From contig NC_091246.1 of the NCBI RefSeq assembly GCF_042477335.2, positions 255,301,501 through 255,365,500 on the forward strand: 64,000 nucleotides of DNA, written 5' to 3'. Positions within the stretch are counted from its first letter, which is position 1. Each line of letters begins with the position of its first letter. The position numbers and the translations under genes were made by a program. Shown one piece after another: positions 1 to 10,189 of this stretch. Source of the stretch: Ovis canadensis. Lineage: Eukaryota > Chordata > Mammalia > Artiodactyla > Bovidae. The notes under the pieces were generated by a model, which was not told the DNA's origin, did no database searches, and saw only the letters and a list, made by a program, of their open reading frames with translations.

Positions 1-20
1 AGTTTTCACGTTGTGTTGAT

Positions 21-655
21 GTTCAGTCTCTCAGTTGTGTCTGACTGCTTGTGGCCTCATGGACTGCGGCGCGTCAGGCTTCTCTGCGCCTCGCTATCTC
101 CTGGAGCTTGCTCAAACTCATGTTCGTTGAGTCAGTGATGCCAGCCAGCCATCTCACCCTCTGTCACTCCCTTCTCTTCCTGCCCTCAGTCTTTCCCAGC
201 GTGAGGGTCTTTTCCAAAGTCAGCTCTTCACATCAGGTGGCCAAACTCCTGGAGCTTCAGCTTCAGCATCAGTGCTTCCAATGAACATTCAGGGCTGATC
301 TCCTTTAGGTTGGACTGGTTGGATCTCCTTGCAGTCCAAGGGACTCTCAAAAGTCTTCTCCAACACACAGTTCAAAAACATCAATTCTTCGGCGCTCAGC
401 TTTCTTTCTAGTCTAACTCTCACATCCATATGTGACTATTGGAAAAATCATACCTTTGACTAGATGCACCTTTGTTGGCAAAGTAATGTCTCTGCTTTTT
501 AATATGCTGTCTAGGTTGGTCATTGCTTTTCTTCCAAGGACCAAGAGTCTTCTAATTTCCTGGCTGTCCGCAGTGATTTTGGAGCCTAAGAAAATAAAGC
601 CTTCCACTGTTTCCATTTTCTCCCTATCTATCTTTTATAGATTTAGTTAGGTCCC
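21..655 (-). repeat. BovB LINE, 3' fragment
   Basis: Antisense copy of the BovB 3' region. The minus strand reads broken ORF2 C-terminal protein such as [17 protein letters not shown] and [13 protein letters not shown]. It is 5'-truncated and abuts a Bov-tA. Confidence 0.85.
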
Positions 656-657
656 AT

Positions 658-876
658 TTGGGTTTCCCAGGTGGCACTGGTGGTGAAGAACCCACCTGCC
701 AGTGCAGGTTAGACACAAGAGACTCAAGCTCCATCCCTGGGTTGGGAAGATCCCCTGGAGGAGGGCATGGCAACCCACTCCTGTATTCTTGCCTGGAGAA
801 TCCCATGGACAGAGGAGCCTGGTGGGCTGTGGTTCATAGGGTCATAAAGAGTCGAACATGACTGAAGCAACTTAGC
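658..876 (+). repeat. Bov-tA SINE
   Basis: Typical Bov-tA order: tRNA-like head (TTTCCCAGGTGGC, GATCCCTGG-like box) then the BovB-derived tail (CACTCCTGTATTCTTGCC, ending in a GAGTCGAACATGACTG-type motif). Confidence 0.85.
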
Positions 877-963
877 ATGTAGGTCCCATTTGTTTATTTT
901 TGCTGATATTTCCCTTGCTTTAGGGAAACAGAGCCAAAGGAAAATATTGCTGGGATTTATGCA

Positions 964-1168
964 CCGCTTCTCTGGTGGCTCAGACAGTGGAGAATCCGCT
1001 TGGATGCGGAAGACCTGGGTTCGATCCCTGGGTTGGGACGGTCCCCTGGAGGAGGGCATGGCAACCCACTCCAGTGTTCTCGCCTGGAGAACTCAGGGAC
1101 AGAGGAGCCTGGCGGGCTGCAGTCCATGGGGTCGCATAGAGTCGGACACGGCTGAGCGACTAAGCACT
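964..1168 (+). repeat. Bov-tA SINE
   Basis: Second sense copy, with the tRNA B-box-like GGTTCGATCCC and a tail ending GAGTCGGACACGGCTGAGCG. Confidence 0.85.
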
Positions 1169-1891
1169 GCGTAAGCTGCTTTCCATCTCCACGACTCTCC
1201 CTATTTGCGACGTTTCATAAAAGACGGGAACGCACAGTTCTGCATCTTTCATTTAACATGATGTTTTCAAGGCTCAGTCACAGTGGTATCTGTGTTGTGT
1301 TCCTTCTCGTGGGTGAATAAGATTCGGTTGCATGGCTACACCGTTTGGGTTGTTTCCACTTTTTGGAGATTATGAACAATGCAGCTGTAAGCATTCGTGT
1401 AGAAGTTCTGTGTGAGCGTATGTTTTTTATTCTCTTGGGTATCTCTGTTGGAATGGCACTGCTGGGTCACATTTAGCTTTCTGTGGAATTGCCAAACTCT
1501 TTTCCAAAGTGATCGCACCAGTTCATATTCTTGCCAGCCGTGTATGAAGATTCCAGTTTCTTCAAAGGCTTACAACCCTTGTTAATGTCTGTCTCTTTTA
1601 TTGTAACCATCTTAGTTGGTGTCACTGGTGTCTCCTTGTGGTTTTGATTTGCATTTTCCCAATGACTAATGATTTGAGTGTCATGTGCTTCTTGGCCATT
1701 CATGTATCTTTGGAGAAATACGTACTCAAGCCCCTGCTCGCTTTTTAATGGGCTGTTTGTCGACTTTACTCTTGTGCTGTAAGAATTCTTTTTAAAATTT
1801 TATTTATTTTTAATAGAAGGATAATTGCTTTATAGAACTTTGTTGCTTTCTGTCAAACATCAGTAGGGAAGAGTTCTTTATATATTCTAAA

Positions 1892-2163
1892 TCTGCTGCT
1901 AAGTCGCTTCAGTCGTGTCCGACTCTGTGCGACCCCACAGACGGCAGCCCACCAGGCTCCCCCATCCCTGGGATTCTCCAGGCAAGAACACTGACGTGGG
2001 TTGCCATTTCCTTCTCCAGTGCACGAAAATGAAAAGTGAAAGTGAAGTCACTCGGTCGTGTCTGACTCTTCGAGACCCCATGGACTGCAGCCCACCAGGC
2101 TCCTCCGTCCACGGGACCTTCCAGGCGAGAGGACTGATGAGTGGGGTGCCGTTGCCTTCTCCG
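1892..2163 (+). repeat. Bov-A2 SINE with target-site duplication
   Basis: Dimeric Bov-A2: two Bov-A monomers joined by a GAAAGTGAAGTCACTC linker. It is flanked by an exact 11-bp duplication TATATTCTAAA at 1881-1891 and 2164-2174. It lies inside the older L1. Confidence 0.9.
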
Positions 2164-2399
2164 TATATTCTAAACAGTAGGCCCTTATCAGATGTCTGAA
2201 TTGCAGGTACGTTTTTTTTTTTTTTCCATCCTGTGGGTTGTCTTTTCACCTTTTTGATGGTATCCTTTGAAGTATAGCGGTTTTAAATGTTGATGAAGTC
2301 CAGTTTCTCTACTTTCGCTTTGCTTGTGCTGAGTCATCATTTCTAAGAAACCACTGTCGAATATCCAAGGTTACACAGATTCACACTTGTTTTCATCTT

Positions 2400-2516
2400 T
2401 TTTGGGGCCACATCCCGCGGCTTGTGTGACTTTACTTCCTCAGCCAGGGATCAAACCCGTGCTCCCTGCACTGGAAGGTCAAAGTCCCAACCACTGGACC
2501 GCCAGGGAATTCCCTA
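2400..2516 (-). repeat. tRNA-derived ruminant SINE (CHR/SINE2 type)
   Basis: Antisense copy: CAGCCAGGGATCAAACCCG (reverse of the B box) and terminal CCAGGGAATTCCC. Inserted in the L1. Confidence 0.75.
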
Positions 2517-3020
2517 CTCTTGTTTACTTCCAAGAGGTTTATAATTCCAGCTCTTAGATTTAAAACTTTGGACCTTTCTGAGGGAATGGTGTATGTGAAA
2601 TACGGGGTCAAATAGAAGTCCAATTCCATTCTTTTGCATGGGAAAATCCAGTTGTCCCACCTTTATGTGTCGAGAAAGCTATTTCCCCATTGCATTTTCT
2701 TGGCACCCTTGTCAAAAACCAATTGGCCATAGTGTGAGGGTCTAATTCTGGGCTTTAGCTCTGTTTCTTGGGTCTAAATGTCTGTCCTGATGCCACTATT
2801 ACACAGTCTTGATTACTGTGGCCTTGGAGTAAGTTTTGAGGTTAGGAAGTGTGAGTTTTCTAAATTTGTTATTTTTCAAGAATTTTTTTTCTAGTCTGGG
2901 TCCCTTGAATTTCCAAATGAATTCTAGAATGAGTTTGTCCATGAGGATCTTTGAACCTGTGATTCTGAAGCGATAATTTTTGAAAATTTCGATATCTGAA
3001 GCCATTGTGGTCTGTGTCTG

Positions 3021-3726
3021 TCATAGTGTTAAGAATTTAGTGAAATGTTATTGACATGTAACATTACGCAGGTCCAAGGTGTGCCGGATGCTGGCTCGAC
3101 GCATTTCTATGTTGCGGTGCACTTTCCGCCTTGGTGCTAGCCGGCGCCTCTGCCGCGTTGCACGGCGGCTATCTGCAGTGCCTTCCGTTGCTGCTGCTTC
3201 GGTCTTATTTCCTTATGGACCTAGTTACCCTTGACTGTGTTCAACTCACTGTATTTGAAAATTTGAAATACTTTGAAATTGCTAAGATTATAATTGAAGA
3301 CTCTCTGTGGAAATAGCAGGAGGCCCGGGACGGCGGCATCTCGGCCAGGTGAGCGCTTCGCCAGCTCCCCCCAGCCCCCGGAGACTGCCGGCCCACGGCC
3401 ACCGCGACCCAAGACCTGAGCTTCACGAGTCATCCTGGCGACTGGGCTCAAGGCTGGCTTTTCTTCTGGTTCGCCTTATTCTGAGGATGTCTCTGCTTAA
3501 AGATGTGGGGTATCAGGCTCCTCGTCTTGGGCAAAAGCTAGGTTTCCCTTTTTTCTTCCTCTTTCCCTGCCTCCCTTGAGGCCATCACAGGAGCTCGGTC
3601 TCAATGCTGATTCTCCCAGATTGGCAGCTACCCTCAGGGCAAGCGGGATCTCCGCACTGGGCTTTCCCCTCTGGATTTTTGCCTTCTGCTGGGCTCTTAC
3701 TGTGGAATTCTTTTTTCTTTCTTTTA
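3021..3726. other. No recognisable feature
   Basis: Mixed-composition sequence after the L1, with no exon-like or element-like signal that I could identify. Confidence 0.5.
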
Positions 3727-3848
3727 GAAAATTTATTTTTGGCTGCACGACTGGGCAGTGGGGTCTTTGTCTCCTCACCAGGGGTCGAACCCAGGCCCCC
3801 TGCATTGGGAGCACGGAGTCTTAGCCACTGGGCCTCCAGGGAAGTCCC
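3727..3848 (-). repeat. tRNA-derived ruminant SINE
   Basis: Antisense: AAAATTTATTTTTGGCTGC tail side, GGGGTCGAACCCAGGCCC B-box complement, and GGGAAGTCCCC end. Confidence 0.8.
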
Positions 3849-3861
3849 CTTTCTTTCTTTT

Positions 3862-4004
3862 AAAGCCTGATTTATTACGCCCTTCTTGGCTGTGCACGGG
3901 CTTTCTCCGGCTGTGGAGAGCAGGGGCTACTCTCCGTAGCTGCAAACCCACGTCCCCAGCATTGGCAGGTGGAGCCTTAACCACTGGGCCACCAGTGAAG
4001 TCCT
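3862..4004 (-). repeat. tRNA-derived ruminant SINE
   Basis: Second antisense copy directly beyond the first, ending AACCACTGGGCCACCAGTG, AAGTCC. Confidence 0.7.
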
Positions 4005-4179
4005 TGGAATTCTTGTTGATTGTTCGATGGTCTTAAGAAGACGATCTCTTTGAATTGGGTCTAGGGACTCTGTTTGTCTTCAGAGGAGGGCTGTTGCCGA
4101 TTACACGTCCCAGGAGCCCTGGTGTGGAAGTGCCTCGCTCCCGCCTCTGCTGCTGCTTCTCTACCCCTGTCCAGGCTGT

Positions 4180-4362
4180 GTTCCGGCGGCTCAGACGGCG
4201 AAGAGTCCGCCCGCAATGCGGGACACCTGGGTTCGATCCCTGAGTTGGGAGGATCCCCTGGAGGACAGCTTGGCAACCCACTCCAGTGTCCTTGCCTGCA
4301 GAATCCCATGGACAGAGGGGCGGGTTCCAAAGAGTGAGACACCACCGAGCTACTGAGCACGG
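4180..4362 (+). repeat. Bov-tA SINE (diverged)
   Basis: Sense copy with GGTTCGATCCCTGAGTTGGG and CAACCCACTCCAGTGTCC, somewhat decayed at the 3' end. Confidence 0.8.
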
Positions 4363-6712
4363 CGGTGGGCTGCATTCAGGCGAGATCCCCTCCCGCCTCA
4401 TCTCAGGCATGCCTACTCTCAAAGCCCTACTCAGAATTTGGCCACTATAGGCTCTCCCAACTCACGGTCCCTTGCTCGCAGCCCTGGTCCCTAGAGTCCA
4501 CCTCTCCACGCCTGTGTTTATTTACCATCAAACATGTGTGTGGTACTCACAGTCTGCCAGGCCCGTTCCAAGCCCCGGCAACTCAGCTGTGACCAACACA
4601 GAGGCTGCCCCTTACCCTCCAGGAGGTTAATGAGAAGTTGGTCGCAAATCAGTGGGATCTGGGCATTGCAAGGAGATTCAAGCAGGGGAGGCTTCCAAGA
4701 GGAAGTGATATTTAAACTGAGGCCTGAAGGATGTGTAGCAATTATCCAGCAAACACGTCTGTGAAGGTGCTGAGCGGAGCTGGTGAATCAGCCTGGAGGT
4801 CGGGGTGGGGATGGAGGGGCAGGGAGAAGCTGGGAGGCGGCCGCAGCACCCCGACTGCCTTTATGGATCCCCTCTTCCTGCCTCCCCCGAGAGATGGGCC
4901 TACAAAGATGAGAGGCCCCGTGCTTGAGGGAAAACAAACGCCCTTGACCTTCAGCGCCACGCAGCCTCTTTCAGGAAAGGTCCTTGGCTCGCCTCAGTCC
5001 TGGGCTCCGGCCTCCTCCTCTGCTCCTGCCTGGGGCGGAACGGGAGTGGCCGCGTCCGCTCGGCTCCAGAGAAGCCGGATGCAGGGCTGAAAGAAGCCAC
5101 AGAGCCGGCTCCCTCAACCGCGGCTGCCAGGGCGCCCTCTGCTCAGCCCCGAGGCCCTTCCTGTGCCACCTCCGGGTCCATCCTCCCATCTGTTTGCCTT
5201 GGACAGGATCCCTGCGCTCGGGAACCTGAGGGACAGGGTGACGGGGTGACGGGGTGCAGAGGAGGCCTGAGCCTTCAGAGCAAGCTCCAGAGATGCTCTC
5301 TGTCCAGCTGGGGGTGCAGCGACTGGAGACACATGGGACCCCCAGCCCCTCTCTTGCCCCCATGTCCCCCTTGATGTGGGCCCGAGCCTGGAAGGGAAGG
5401 TCGGTTAACCCTCAGGAACCAGGAGCTGAAGGGGCAAAGGGGAGGTCGCTTTTCTTGACCGCTGAAGGGTTATTGCAGGGAGCTGGGTGACCCTACCTGA
5501 GGAGGGACTCCTTTATCCCACCCCATCCCATTGTCCAGATGGATAAACCGAGGCTCAGGTCACGTGCAAATAGGGGGCAGAGGCGAGAGCTGAACCCAGG
5601 TGCCCTGCGTCTTCTCCCATCCCCGCCTCAGACGCCCCCATGGTGGGGGGCCCTCAAGGCTCACACTCAGGCTGCACTGGATGGGACCGCAGGAGTTAAC
5701 CGTTCTCCAGCTCCAGAGCCTGAAACTCGGCCTCCGGGGAACAGATGGGGGTGACAGGCCCATCCCACCCCGTGACATTTCATCAGAGGCTGACACCTTC
5801 CTGGCCCACAGCTCCAGGGCCAAACACAAAATGCGCTGAACAAAACAGGTCCTGCGCAGTTTTTCTAAGCCTTTGTCAATGCCTCCCAGGCAAAGACCCC
5901 CAGAAACGCAGCTGAGCAAAGTTGGCTACTGCTTGTGGCAACGAGGGTGGAGGCTGAGGGGCGGCTCCACGAGGAGCAGCTGGGCAGGACTTGGGAGGGC
6001 TCCGCGCTGCTGTTAGGAGCTCTGGGAAAGGCTCGAGGAGTTCACTCTGGGCTGGATGCATCCGGAAGCGGGGTGATTGTGTGGTGGGGTACCCTAATGG
6101 TTTTAACCTGGAAGTGAAGAGGGGTGAACTGAAGCTCAAGCTGTGATCAGCAAAGAAGCAGTCGCCACTCACTCAGCTGGGATGTCTGGCCATTTGTGCG
6201 GTTTGGATCGCATTCGTCTTTTGTCTGCATCAGACTCGATTGTCGAGTGGCCTTGATTTTTGTCCTGATCCCTCGTGGTCCTCGAGGGGCCCTGTCTGAT
6301 GCTGGTGATCTGTGAAACTGCTCTGCTTAATGGGAGTGCATGGGGGCCCAGGTAGGGGGGCCGGGCTGCTCCCGGATGTCTGTAGGGCCTGTGTTTCTCT
6401 TTCAAACCGTGAAACGAAATACGTGGAGCCTGGGAACGCGGCCACCTCACACAGGAGACCTGTAACTGGATGGACGCCAGCCGTGCCTTGTGTGTGGGTC
6501 CCAAGGCTGCGGAGGAGGTTCGGGTGAGAGAGAAGCCCAGAGCCTCTGGAGTCAGGCCTGGGCTCAGAATCTGCCTCTGTTCAAGCTCTTAGACAGATCA
6601 CCTTCCTCCTTGCAACTGCACCCACCCACGAATACTTAGCGAATGCCTACTGCATGCCAGGGAGGGGTAGCCTTGGGCGAGAGCCCCCACTTTCTGGACG
6701 CAGTCTCAGTTT
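4363..6712. other. Intergenic sequence
   Basis: No gene seen. About 4515-4760 is an old mammalian interspersed repeat (a GTACTCACAGTCTGCCAGGC start, then an AAACTGAGGCCTGAAGGATG segment); related copies lie near 32490-32870 and 36150-36880. Family not named with confidence. Confidence 0.5.
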
Positions 6713-7230
6713 AGTCCAGTTCAGTCGTGGCCGACTCTGCGACCCCATGGACTGCAGCGCGCCAGGCTTCCCTGTCCATCACCAGCTCCCGGATTTTGCT
6801 CAAACTCATGTCCATTGAGTCAGTGATGCCATCCAGCCATCTCATCCTCCGTCACCCCCTTCTCTGCCTCCAGTCTTTCCCAGCATCAGGGTCTTTTCTA
6901 ATGAATCTGCTCTTTGCATCAGGGGGCCAAAGTCTTGGGAGTTTCAGCTTCAGCATCAGTCCTTCCCATGAATATTCAGGACTGATCTCCTTTAGGATGG
7001 ACTGGTTGGATCTCCTTGCAGTCCAAGGGACTCTCAAGAGTCTTCTCCAGCACCACAGTTCAAAAGCATCCATTCTTCGGTGCTCATGGTCCAGCTCTCA
7101 CATCATACACGACCACTGGAAAAACCATAGCCTTGACTAGACGGACCTTTGTTGGCAAAGTAGCGTCTCTGCTTTTTAATGTGCTGTCTAGGTTGGCCAT
7201 AGCTTTTCTTCTAAGGACTCAGTCTACCCC
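6713..7230 (-). repeat. BovB LINE, 3' fragment
   Basis: Antisense 3' end, from the GTTCAGTCGTGGCCGACTC end through GTCCAAGGGACTCTCAAGAG to the CTTTGTTGGCAAAGTAGCGT region. ORF2 is broken. Confidence 0.85.
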
Positions 7231-7234
7231 TCTA

Positions 7235-7960
7235 GTAAATGGGAAGAAGGTTGGTCCGTAAGATTAACTACTGTCTATCTCCCAGGGTTGCTGTGAGGTT
7301 CACTCAAAATCTGTGTGGAGTGTCTCAGGCACGGTCTGGCACATGCCATCTAGTCTTCCCAGGGTCCCCCACCTCTCCTGACCACCCCTGCCTTGCTGGC
7401 CCTCTGTTGGTGGGAAAGAAGAAGAGGCGCGTTCCAGGTTTAGCCTGCTCGGGGGAGTGAGTCCCAGGGACCTGAGATGCCAGCTGGTTGCCGAGCAGGT
7501 CTGGGGCTCACCAAGCAGGAGGAGGGCCTGGCTCCTGCGGTCTGCGTGTTCAGCTGCTTCCTGGGGCTGGGCCATGGGGTACAGCAGTGTGGGAGTGGTG
7601 ACCCCAAAGCTCGGAGTCTCCCTGAAGACAGCCCAGGTGCCCCAGCTCTGCCCAGGTACCCGCTCCACCTGGCTGCACCATGGTCTGGATGCTGCCTGTT
7701 CTTGGGCCCAAATCTGTGCCCTATGGAGGCGCCTTCCCCGGCCTGCTGCAGAGCAGTGGTGCCAATCGCTTACTGGGGCCTGGGGAGGCTGCGAGGGCCC
7801 CGGGTGTGGGGGTGGAAGACTGCATGCCCCGTCCTGCCCTCTCCCGGTTGTGGAGGAGGGTGGTGAGAGAGGAGGGCATGAGGCCAGTCCTGGAGGAAGC
7901 GTGTGTATCTGCTGGAGGTGGCAGAATGGAGGGCCCATTGCAGGGCCTCAGTGGTGTGGC
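7235..7960. other. Intergenic GC-rich sequence
   Basis: Several overlapping open frames exist here on both strands but none resembles a known protein; they reflect base composition. Confidence 0.5.
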
Positions 7961-8304
7961 AGATGGGGGCCTCCGCAGATGGGGCCTCCATAGATGGGGG
8001 CCTCTGTAGATGGGGCCTCTTCAGATGGGCCCTCCGTAGATGGGGCCCTCCATAGATGGGGGCCTCTGTAGATGGTGCCTCTGCAGATGGGGGCCTCCAT
8101 AGATGGGGGCCTCTGTAGATGGAGCCTCCATAGATGGGGGCCTCTGTAGATGGGGCCTCCGCAGATGGGGCCCTCCATGGATGGGCCCTCCACAGATGGG
8201 GCCTCCATAGATGGGGGCCTCTGTAGATGGGGCCTCCACAGATGGGGCCCTCCATAGATGGGCCCTCCGCAGATGGGGGTCTCCATAGATGGGGGCCCCC
8301 GCAG
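7961..8304. repeat. Minisatellite, 15-16 bp unit, about 22 copies
   Basis: Tandem units of the form AGATGGGG(G)CCTCCAT, alternating between 15 and 16 bp, with CCTCTGT and CCTCCGC variants. Units not in multiples of three keep frames open by chance, which explains the GPHLWRP-type translations. Confidence 0.92.
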
Positions 8305-9995
8305 CTGGGCCTCCGCTGAGGCCTGTGCGGGGTGTGGGCATGCACTGACAGGGCCCTGGCACCTGGGGAGGCGCCCCTGCTCTCCTGTCCATGTGGTGCC
8401 CCACAGTGGTGGGTGGTTCTCAGAAACAGCCTGGGCTGAGGATCTGAAATAGCCGGGGCCGCCCCTCAGAAGAGCGGCCTGCTGGCTGTGTGCCCTTGGC
8501 CAGGCTGCTTGCCTTCTCTGAACCTCCTTCATTCACTCCACGAGGGTCGCTTGAGCTCTGGCCGAGTGGCAGGCATCGGGAAGACAGGGACGGACAGTGA
8601 GAAAGTCCAGTCCCTCAGGCAGCCACGAGTCTCACCTGAGTGTCCCCGTTTTTAAGGTGGGGGAGGCAACGCCCGTCTCCCAGATAGTGTGTGCCAAGGG
8701 CAGGGCCTCGGGTCTCAGTGGTCCGTGCAGACTGGTTTTCCTTCTTGTCCTGGAAACCTTGGAGCCGCACCCCTCCTTCCAAAGGACACAGCTCTCAGCT
8801 GGTGGGGACGGGGGCCAAGGGGGCCCCTTCAGGGTGCGACCCAGCGCCCAGACGGCCCTTGTCCTGCTCTGTGAGCCTGGGGAGCCAGTGGCAGAGGCAG
8901 GCGGGCCGGGGTGGTGGAGGTGGGGGCCTGGGATCCCGAGAGCCTGGCCCCTTCCCAGCACCAGCGCAGGGAAGACGTGGGCTAGGTGCGGGCCTGGAGC
9001 ACAGAGAGTCTCAGTGGGCCCCCCGCTCACCCCTACCCTGCCCAGGATGGGCACAGGTGAGGGACGGAACTCCTCTAACGAGTCGGGGCACCCTCTTCTC
9101 CCTGGGCGGGGCTCCGGGGAGGGGACTGGGGAGAGGGCAGCGGAGGTGACTGCCAGCTTCCCGCTGGGCTGCTGTTTACACCCAGCTGGTGAGCTGGCTC
9201 TTGGCTTCGCTGCCTGCTCACCCGGCCAGGTATGTCAGGAGAGGCACCCAGTGCTCTGACCTTGCTGGACCTGGGTCAGGAGGGGTGGCAGTGGAGGAGG
9301 ACTCTGGGCCCCCGCTTAGAACTGAGTGTCTGGTTTCTCTTGCCGCCTGCTTTCTGACGTGGGCTGAGGGCAACTCCTCTGAGTCTAAGGAGCTGCAGAT
9401 CCTCTCGTGGGGGGAGGCGGGTAGTGCCGCAGGCGCCCCTGGGCCGGCCAGGCAGTCCCACGGCGGGAGCTGGTGACCTCTCTTCCCCACCCGTGGACTT
9501 GGGGTGGGGGGGTGCATCTCTACAAGGGCAGCTGCCAGCTGCTGGCTCAGAGGCAGGTGAGGAGGAAACAGGCCGCAGCTCATGCGGGAAAGATGCAAGT
9601 GAGGCCCGAGAGTTGGAATAGCCAAGGGGGGTGCCGGCTCAGCAGAGACGCTTGCAGTTGCTGACCTGAGCCGTCTCAGGGCTGGCCTTTGACAGCAGTG
9701 GGGAGATGGTCCAGCAGAGATGGAGGAGGGACTGGGAGTCTGGTCCCCTCTCCTGACACCAGCTGGAGGGCACGTGGATCCCGTCCCAAACCCACCTACC
9801 CACCCATTCCCTTCCGCGTCCTAGCCATCGCCATGGAAAGAACCAGGCTTGGGAGCTGCTTGGTCAGAACTGTGCAGCGAACCACTTCAGCCTCTCTGGG
9901 CCTCAGTTTTCCTCTTCTGTATGATGGCAAAGTGTATCTGCGTCTCAGGGCCTGTGTGAGGCCACACGATGTCACACCAGCGGTCAGATTGGCGT
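8305..9995. other. Intergenic GC-rich sequence
   Basis: No supported gene. About 9830-9960 resembles a decayed MIR (CAGCCTCTCTGGGCCTCAGT motif). Confidence 0.45.
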
Positions 9996-10186
9996 TGTCC
10001 AGTCGCTCAGTCGTGTCCGACTCTTTGTGACCCCATGGACTGCAGCACGCCAGGCCTCCCTGTCCATCACCAACTCCCGGAGTTTACCCAAACCCATGTC
10101 CATCGAGTCGGTGATGCCATCCAGCCATCTCATCTCTTGCCCTCCATCTTTCCCAGCACCAGGGTCTTAGCAGTGAGCCTTCACAT
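9996..10186 (-). repeat. BovB LINE, terminal 3' fragment
   Basis: Antisense: CAGTCGCTCAGTCGTGTCCG, then CCATCACCAACTCCCGGAG and the GTGATGCCATCCAGCCATCT segment. Confidence 0.85.
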
Positions 10187-10189
10187 CAG

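Larger units (their letters stand above)
1190..3020 (-). repeat. Old L1 LINE fragment, interrupted
   Basis: AT-rich antisense L1 sequence (for example the GGGTATCTCTGTTGGAATGG and CCACTATTACACAGTCTTGA segments). It is interrupted by a Bov-A2 at 1892-2163 and a tRNA SINE at about 2400-2515. No open ORF2 remains. Confidence 0.75.

Noticed and set aside
7770-8532. Minus-strand frames with GPHLWRP/YGGP repeats
   Set aside because: They come from the 15-16 bp minisatellite and change frame with unit length.
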